Assembly: GCA_011316305.1 (NCBI GenBank)
Contig: SAUG01000197.1
Span: 1-10,972, forward strand
Length of the DNA stretch: 10,972 bases
Direction of reading: 5' to 3'
Origin: Rusavskia elegans
Lineage: Eukaryota; Ascomycota; Lecanoromycetes; Teloschistales; Teloschistaceae
Shown: positions 1-8,200 of the stretch, piece after piece
Numbering within the stretch: the stretch's first letter is position 1
Layout: every line of letters starts with the position of its first letter
Notes under the pieces: generated by a model
Told to the model about the DNA's origin: nothing
What the model saw: the letters and a program-made list of their open reading frames with translations, nothing else
Databases searched by the model: none
Program-made: the position numbers and the translations under genes

Positions 1-827
1 ACGTTATATATAATTATCAGCTTCTAATATTTCCGCTATATCTATCTACTATACTATAAAGTAATTACGAATTATTATCGCCTCGGCTATATTTATTATA
101 TAACCTATATATAAACGTTTCGCTAAGCTATTAAAGTACTCTTTAACCCGCGTAGCTTTAAGAGAGTCGCTAGTTATAAGACGGTCGCTAGCCAGTACGC
201 TGGCTACTACGGCTAAAAGCTTTACCCGGTCGATTAGATTAAAAGGGAATAGAAAGATCGGATAGCGCGTTTTAAAGGCGGTAACGAAAACTATTTTTAT
301 CGAAATTAGAATAGCTTGCTCTAGCTACTACGAGATAGTCGACGTCCGCGCGGATAGGTATAGTTATTACGAATATACTACCGTCTGGTTTAGCTACGAT
401 ATAGCTATTACGAGAGTATATACGTACGTAAAAGATTTTAGTAAGTTACAGTATTTGCGAAGAGCTTGTATTACTAGTAAAAGAAAAACAAAAAGCGATA
501 ACTGCGAGATATATTTATCTATAAAAATTCTACGTTAGTTAAATTATCGATAGAAGAATATATTATATTACTAAGCAAATATTATTTAAAATTCTATTGA
601 ATCGTTATTTATATTAACTAAACTGGAAAACGAGTTCTACTATCGTATATTTAATGCTGGTATACCAACGTTTAATTTGCTTACCGAACTATTGGTTTAC
701 CGGGTATTAAAATCAAAATAAATAATTAAATAAAATAATATTATATCAGCTAATATTAAATAGAATATGTTATTATTTTATCTTATCTATAATTACTTTC
801 GTGTTCGATAATCTCATATAATTATAA

Positions 828-878
828 ATCGGATCGGATCGGATTTCTATTAGTTTCTATTTTATAATCCGATCCGAT
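828..878. repeat. CGGAT tandem repeat with inverted copy
   Basis: ATCGG/CGGAT pentamers are repeated at 828-845. A 13-base exact reverse complement of 833-845 lies at 866-878, leaving a 20-base spacer. The DNA could form a hairpin. It sits inside the RIP-decayed block and no function is indicated. It may be a remnant of a transposon end or a simple-sequence slippage product. Confidence 0.6.
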
Positions 879-1163
879 TTTCGGTTCTAATATTAGAAAC
901 CGATCTAAGCCGTTTAGTAGATCGAATTAAACTAATTTACTAAAACTCGGGACAGGTTTTCGAAGTATCGATAGAAATCCGTACTAAAGTAGCCAGTCTA
1001 AAGATTATAAATACTAAAAATAATTTATAAACTATAGAAATATAATTAAAATTCGTAGAAATAAAATCTACTATCTAGTTCTTATAATATTACTAGCGTA
1101 TCGGATTTTAATTTTTTTCTATTTTTTCTTTTCTTTTATATTATCAGAAGTATCGATCCCGCT

Positions 1164-1200
1164 TTGAACTAATTGAACTGGATTGAACGGATGAACGAAT
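1164..1200. repeat. TTGAAC-type tandem repeat, about four 9-10 bp units
   Basis: Consecutive units begin TTGAACTAA, TTGAACTGGA, TTGAACGGA and a partial TGAACGAAT. This is a small degenerate minisatellite inside the AT-rich block. It resembles the unit found at 1615-1653 once TpG-to-TpA change is allowed for. No coding or regulatory role is visible. Confidence 0.55.
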
Positions 1201-1263
1201 TTGATTCTATATCTTATCTAGCGGGTTATAAAAACGTTTACGAATAGAAAGTTTGCTTACGAG

Positions 1264-1294
1264 CGTTTATAAAATAATATTTTTTTTATAAACG
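1264..1294. repeat. Short AT-rich inverted repeat
   Basis: An 11-base arm at 1264-1274 (CGTTTATAAAA) is matched by its exact reverse complement at 1284-1294, with a 9-base spacer. The right arm continues into a tandem TATAAACGTT duplication ending near 1306. In sequence this AT-rich, such a hairpin can arise by chance, so a function is not implied. Confidence 0.45.
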
Positions 1295-1614
1295 TTTATA
1301 AACGTTCTGAATATTTTAATCGGATTTTAAAATTTTAAAAAAAAAACTTTTAAAAAACTCTATATTCTTCTATCTAATAGAGCAACTAGAGTTTATTAAT
1401 ATATATATATTCATAAACTTTTAGCGTAGATTTTAAAAGTTTTATTTATAAATCGTTAGCGTTACTAATTTTAAAACTAGAGGATTTCCGATATTAAACG
1501 GAAACTAATAGATATTAAACTTTATAAAATTAATTTTGATATTTCTAAATATAGTTAAACTACAAGCTTTTAGAATATAGCTAAATTTTTCTATTTATTA
1601 AACCAAATAAATCT

Positions 1615-1653
1615 GTTTAAACCGATTTAAACTGATTCAATCGATTTTAAACG
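1615..1653. repeat. TTTAAAC-type decamer tandem repeat
   Basis: About four units of 9-10 bp follow one another: GTTTAAACCG, ATTTAAACTG, ATTCAATCG, ATTTTAAACG. The unit resembles the TTGAAC repeat at 1164-1200 with TG changed to TA, as RIP would do. It lies inside the AT-rich block. Confidence 0.5.
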
Positions 1654-1950
1654 TTTTTTTTATTTTAAAATGCTATAAGCGGATTGTATATTTGCTGATA
1701 AATTATTTAATTATATTTTAGATATTCTAGAATATAAATTAGTTCTTTACTATATTTTTTGTTTGGTCTATAATCGTATATTGTTCTAGAAATACTATCT
1801 ATTTAATAGACTTTTAATAATAAATGATAGATTAATAGCAACGTTTTTTCGCTATTGTTCGTTAATAAAATCAAACGTAAATACTGATATAATAATAGAT
1901 TGTTTATTAATTTAATTTAAGATTTGCTGAAATAAATGAAATCTGGAGTT

Positions 1951-2262
1951 TTAATCGAGTATACTAAGGTTGGCTTCCTCCAAACTTCTTGATTGGCTGA
2001 TTTAGCGCTCATGTTCATAGGCGCAGCCTGGAGAGCTTGTGCGCATAGCAAGACCCCAAAAAAATTCCACATTTTAAGCGAGAGCATTTTGGATTCATGG
2101 CAAGATAGATCAGCGTAGTTTTACGAAAGGCAGTGGTGGTAAGAGTGAAAAGCTAATATTCTGTCTCGATTCTACTTGTTTGACGAGACTCGCTCTAACA
2201 GAAAAAGTACAATAAACACCACCCACCCACCCTAAACAATGATAAAAATCCCCGAAAGTCCC
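1951..2262. other. 3' flank of the PKS gene
   Basis: Base composition is ordinary here, in contrast to the block on its left. On the minus strand this is the DNA just downstream of the PKS TAG stop and probably contains its 3' UTR and poly(A) site. No exact AATAAA is seen on the minus strand close to the stop, but fungal poly(A) signals are often degenerate. A G-rich run (GGGTGGGTGGGTGG on the minus strand, 2218-2232) falls about 30 bases after the stop. No other gene is seen in it. Confidence 0.5.
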
Positions 2263-5200
2263 CTAAGTAGCCGCCAGCTGGATCCTCGCGACAATCTTCT
2301 CACATAGCGCGATCAAACTGGCCGCATTCGTGATATCCAATGTCGTCAGCTCGGCCCCCAGCTCCATGCGGACCCAATTCCGGAACTCGACCGCCGCGAG
2401 GGAATCGAGACCGTAGCTGCTCAGCGGTTTCCCCGGCTCCATGGCGTCGCTCAGCCTCAGCATGGTCATGAACTGCCGGCTGATGACACCAATGGTGGCG
2501 TCGAGGATGGATTGATGTTCGACCCCTCCCTTTACCATGAGGAAGAGAGCTTGGATCTCCTTGGAGCCGTCTTTGCCATCGGTACCCTTGGCGCCGGCCG
2601 AGTCGCCGAAGCAGAGGCCGCCGAAGCGGGCGTCGACAAGCAACTTGGAGTTGGCTTGCTGCGGGACAGCGATGCTGGTGATGAGCTGTGTCGACGTGGC
2701 TTTGTCGATGGGCGCCACTTGCTGGGTGATAGAGAACCCCACAATCTTGTGGAACAGGGCCTCGTTGATCGGGGTCCAGGCGGAGGTGTCGAGAGCGACC
2801 ATCAGATCGCTGTGCACGGCCATGTAGCCGACATCTTCGATCGCACCGAGGTCCACACAGTTGGCGGCCAAGCCCAGCTTTTGGCGATACACGGCGAAGG
2901 AGTCGAGAAAGACGTTGGCCGCTGCGTAGTTGGCTTGTCCCTTCTGGCCGACGACACCGGAGATACTAGACAGCATGGTGAAGAAGTCGAGGGGCTGTTT
3001 CTGCTCCAGGGCCACGTTGTGGAGGTTCCAGGTTCCTTGGACTTTGGACTTGATCGTCTCATGAAACTCCTTGATGGTCATGGAGGTGAAGGGACGATCC
3101 TGTGGTATATCAGCCGGGTTGTCTATGTATGCAAAGTTAAAGGGGTCCACTTACTCGGAGAACCATGGCACCTTGAATGATCCCACCAACAGGCGCACTT
3201 GCTTCCTTGAACGCGCGCTTGACGTCTGCTAATTCGGAGACATCCCCTTTGGCGAGATCTACCTGGCAGCCTTCGTTGTAGAGGTCATTGAGAACCCGCC
3301 GGGAAGCCTGGTCTTCGTAACCGCTCCTCGACATAATGACGATGTGTTTGGCACCGTGCCTTGCCATGTACACAGCAAGACTGCCACAAAGACCTTTCAG
3401 GCCTCCGATGATGAGATACGAGACGTCGCCTCGAAGAGGCAGCTTTCGCGGTGCTGGCCGGACGGGGGCCACGATGGTTTTCTGAGCGGCGTTCGAGATG
3501 ACGATCTTACCAATATGATTTGCACCTCGCATGAACCTGAAAGCGGATGGGATGTCTTCGAACGAGAAGGTCTTGATGGGGTCGATAGGCTTGACATGTC
3601 CATTCGCGATCAATCCCATGAGCTGATCTAGGAGTCTTTTCGCAAGGTCAGCAATCCCATCCACTGGGGCAGTTGTCACTGAGGGCAACGTACCTGGCGA
3701 TCAAAGCGTCTGAGACATGCTTGTGCGACATGTCGAAGCAGCGGAAAGATGCATTCCGACCGAAAGGTTCCATGGACAGGTAGTTGCGGTCCAGCATGTC
3801 CTTCTTCCCTAACTCGACCATGACGCCACCGTTGGCGATGCAGCGCCATGATTCATCAAGAAGATCGCCGGTGAGTGAGTTCAGGATGACATCGACGCCA
3901 TTGCCTTCTGTGGCGCGCATCAGCTCCGCCGCGAAAGCGGTGGACCTGGAGTTGAAGATGTTGGCAGCTGGAATCCCGAACTTTTCCATGAGGAAAGTAC
4001 GTTTCTTGTCGTTGCCCACGGTGGCGAAGACCTGGTACTGTCAGCCAACAGTCCAGCCGACTACTTCATGATCAGAGCCTCGTACCTCTGCGCCTAGGAT
4101 GCGAGGCCGAGACCTCCGGTGGCCGAATGGATCAAGACGCGCTGTGACTGTCAGGAAGGCTAAACCTCTGGTGTATCCAACTTACATGGCCATTTTGGGT
4201 ATTGGCAAGATCGAATAGGCTGTAAATGGCAGTCAGGTAGACACTGGGTAAGGTTGATGCCTCCTGCGGGACTATTAGCATCACGGGAATTGCTGCAACA
4301 TGGACAGACCGTACCTCAAAGGTCATGCTATCCGGGATCGCATAGGTACGTTCCGTAGTGGCAATGATTCGGTTGGCGAACGTGCCCTTCTCGAACACCA
4401 AGACGCGTTGGCCGATGGTAAATTGCGATGCCGATTTGCCCACTCTCCGGATGGTCCCAGCGCCCTCAAGTCCGAGCAGATGCTGATTCTCGGGAATGAT
4501 GCCCATAGTGATGGCAATGTCCTTGAAATTCAAGCCCGCGGCAGCTATCTCGACCTCGACACAGCCGTCTGGCAAGGGCAACTCCTGGGAATCTACTTCG
4601 GTGTAGCATAGGCTGTCGATCGTCCCAAGGCGTTCACATTGCATTCGGATCATCGTCTGTGCCTGATGCAAGTCTCTGCTCTGGAGATCAGCACCAGAGC
4701 GGTCTTCCTTCTCCGCATGGTTGACGCGGTGATCGGGCAGGATCCTGCAAACGGAGATGACACCGCCCCTCTCGACAAATTCATTCTCGACATGAGTCTT
4801 GGGAGCCGGTAGTCCCAGAGAATTCAAGATGGCGTCGATGGCCCCTAGAGTCTTGGGACCAGAATCACTCTCAACATCAAGGGTCGTGACGCTGACACTC
4901 GGGTCCTCTGCACGCACTGTCCGAAACAGTCCATGGGCCATGGCACGCTCTGGCTTGGTGACGTCGAGCTGTGAGCCTTCGGTGACCCAGAGGATCCTGG
5001 CACCGAGTTGGGTCAGGGCTTTGATCCCCTCCCATTGGTCCTCTCGAATGGTTGGGAAGAGGGAGGAAGAGAGGTCATCTACGACCAAGACAGTGCTCTT
5101 CGGGTTGAAAGAATCGAACGGTCCACCATGCTCCGCGACGTCCCATCCAAGCCTCCGGAGACCATCTACAAGCTTCGCGGTCACAGGAGTCGCGTCACTG

Positions 5201-8200
5201 AATCGGACCAGATTGACTTTTTGGCTTGGGGTCGCTTTCGCGGATTCCGATTGGACGGTGGAAAGAGTGACTGATCGAAGACCATTCGAAGGCTCGCACG
5301 GCACATGGCGTGTGTTGTGGAATCCATTGGCCTCGAGGATCGTTGCCGCAGCCTGGACCATGTCGACCTGTGACTGCGACTGTACTGACACAAAGTCATC
5401 ATCGGCTGCGCTGTGCTCAATGAAGAGCACCTGGCCAGCATCAGACAGTAAGCTTTTGGCATGCTGGACGATGGTCGGTAGGGCATCCGCTTCCAGCGCG
5501 TTCAACCGGATGATGACCAAGTGAAAGCCATCTTCAGTTTGTGGCAGATCGGCAGTCGGCCTGGTGATATCCAGCAGGCTGAACTCAGGGTTGCCTTTGC
5601 CTTGATGCTCCTCTTGGGCGGCAAGAAGGGCATTTGCATCGACGGAAGTGTAATGAAAATGAGTGCAGGCCGCTCGGATCGATTTGTCGCAGACGTTTCC
5701 ATCCAGCCAAGCGCTGCTGGAATCCTCGCGCATCATGTTGACTTCCATGACTCTGATGTTCGGCTTCTTGTGTGCGACAAGATCGATGAGCTCATTGGTC
5801 GTCTTCCACACATGGTTCTCCTCGCTAGCAGCGTTCTTCGTCATGATGCTCAGTGCTTCTTGTGACAGATAGGTGACATCTGGCTTCCAGGTCACGCGGC
5901 TATAGCTGTGGGCCGCATATGGATCTTCTTGCGTATCGAGCTTATGATAGCGAAGACCAGATAGACGGAACAATAACGAGCCATCCCTGGCATCATAGAC
6001 CGAGGCATTCGACATGTAGCTCTTAGTCTCCTCACGGCGACCGAGGCCAACATATCGCGAGTTGGTGTCGGAGATGGCTGTCTCCGGATGGTCTCTTGAA
6101 GTGATGATAACTTCGTCGATGATGGCTGGGACCAAGACAGCATTTACGGCACTTCTGTTGCCTTTCCATAGCGAGGGCGCCGAAGTCTGCAGGCAACCAT
6201 CGAGGACCGCCGGATGGATCGGATAGTGGGACTGGGGGTACTCAGACGGAGGCTGTGTGAAAGAGACCCGAGACCGGCTGGTACGCTCGCCAGAAACGGA
6301 ATCGACCTCAAGCTGTTTCTGGAACAGGGGTCCGAAGTTGTAACCTGCATCGTTCATGGCTTTGTACCACGTTGACCCGGGAGTGGTGTTGGCGAAAGGC
6401 CTGAGAGTCGCTTCGGAAGCTTTGCTTTCGATCTCTTCTTCTACACGGATGAGCCCACGGCTGTTTTCTTTCCACGCATCCTCAATCAAGGAGGAGACGA
6501 CAAATTCATGCCAGTCACTCTTGCCTCCAGGGACTGGGGTCAAGGTGAGCATAATCTTGTGCTCTTCACCTTCTTCCAAGACCAAGGCTTTGTTGAAGGT
6601 GCAGTCGCGCAGCCGGTACCGTGGGCACTCGATCGGTTGCTTACCTTCGAGCTGGGTGAGGGCTTCGTTGCTTTGATGGATGGCCTCAACGGCCATGGCC
6701 ATGAAGCCAGCGGCAGGGAAGACAATCTCGGGACCCATCTTGTGGTCTTTGAGCCAAGGCAGATGGTTGACCCGCAGAGTCTTCTTCCACGCGGGCGTAT
6801 GCCACGAAGTGGCCAGGACCTTGGACCCAAGAAGATCGTGGTGGCCAAACATTCGGTTACGCCAATCCTTGCTCGATTCGCTCTCGTACCAGTATTCGTT
6901 GGACTGATTCCACGAGTAGTTGGGGAGATCCACGATGACGTTCGGTTGGACTTCCTGTGCTCCGTCCATGTCGGTGTTGACCTTTCCAAGATCGACGGCG
7001 CCGCCAGAGGCATACAAACGGCCAGCAACATCGTACGTCGACTTGATCGAATCTTGACCTCTGCTCAATGCTGTGCAGTACTGCACGTTGGACCCCTGCG
7101 ATCCCAGAGCAGCCAAGATCTGCTTGACTGGACCGGCAAGAGCATTGCTTGGGCCGATCTCGATGAGGAAGTTGGCGCCTTCTTTACCAGCAACCATAGC
7201 TGAAGCGGCTTGGTCGAACATGACAGGGGATACCATGTTGGTCTTCCAGTAGTGGGCATGGGCCTCACCTTCCATTTCCCGGCCGAACACGGACGAGTAC
7301 ATGGCCACGTGGCCTTGTTTGGTGGAAAGGTTCTCGAAGTCGGCCTCAAGGAGAGCTTCGTAGTTCGCGCCAATCTCGGTCATGTACCGTGAATGGTAGG
7401 CTAGGTTGACCTGCAGCATTCGAGCGAAATGGCCATTATCCACCAGATGTGATTTGACTTCGTCTAGTGATGACAGGGCTCCGGAGAGGGTGACACTGTT
7501 CGGACTGTTGAAGCAAGCAATCTGAATCGTATCTGCCGAGGCCTCGATGTACTTGGCCACCGCGTCCGGACCAAGACCGACGGCCAACATGCCGACCCGA
7601 ACCGACTCAGCCTTGCTGTTTTTGGCAGCCTGGCCACGGTAGAAAGCGGCTTTCAAGGCGTCTTCCTTGGACAAATAGCCAGCGGCGCAGGCAGCTGCCA
7701 GCTCTCCGGAGGAATGGCCAACGACCGCTTGCGGGGTGATCCCCCAGTCTTCGAGGATTACCATGATGACGAGTTGAAGCGCCGTGACTAGCGGTTGGGA
7801 GAACTCGGGCGATCGCAGCAGCGCGGGGCTCCTGGGCTCGGTCAACTCTTTCAGGAGCGACCACGCTGGTGGGTTCGGAGTGCTTTGCAGGACGTCGTCA
7901 AGATGCTTGAGCAACAATGAGGCAGTGGGGAAGTTGTCGACGAGACTTTTGCCCATGCGTGACCACTGCGCTCCCTGGCCAGTGAACACGAAACCGACTC
8001 TGACTGGTTCGGTGCTCTTTTTCTGGAAGACGAATGCGGATTCGTTGAGGGTGGTGGTCTGGGTCACGACGTACCCGCGGTTGTAATGGTGCGTCCTTCG
8101 TTCGGAGAGGGTGTATGCCAAGTCGGGCAGAGAAACGTTGACACTTGGATTCATAAGGTACTGGCGTATCTTCTTGGTGTACGCTTGAAGTGAGCTCTCA

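Larger units (their letters stand above)
1..1950. repeat. AT-rich RIP-decayed block, no intact gene
   Basis: The stretch is strongly AT-rich. TpA is everywhere, CpA and TpG are nearly absent line after line, and CpG is retained (many cg, cga, cgc). That is the known footprint of repeat-induced point mutation acting on CpA in Pezizomycotina repeats. All frames are riddled with TAA and TAG and I see no gene, tRNA or rRNA. The part at about 121-480 is less AT-rich and may be the remains of a coding portion of a transposon, but I cannot name a family. Composition changes sharply to ordinary gene-like sequence around 1940-1970, about 300 bp beyond the PKS stop codon. The edge is approximate. Confidence 0.8.

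Noticed and set aside
1..1950. CRISPR array, tRNA or rRNA in the AT-rich block
   Set aside because: No regular repeat-spacer pattern, no cloverleaf and no rRNA motif was seen; the repeats are short, degenerate and irregular.
2512..3180. 222-codon open frame on the plus strand
   Set aside because: It is antisense to the KR/ACP exon, has no recognisable motif, and its openness follows from the codon use of the real gene on the other strand.
4086..4115. A tiny intron (GTCTCG...CTAG, 20 nt) inside exon 8 that would remove the stop
   Set aside because: It is far below the size that can be spliced and would delete part of the cofactor motif.
4799..5524. 241-codon plus-strand open frame
   Set aside because: It is the antisense shadow of the psiMT/structural KR region of the PKS, with low-complexity Ser/Arg-rich content and no motif.
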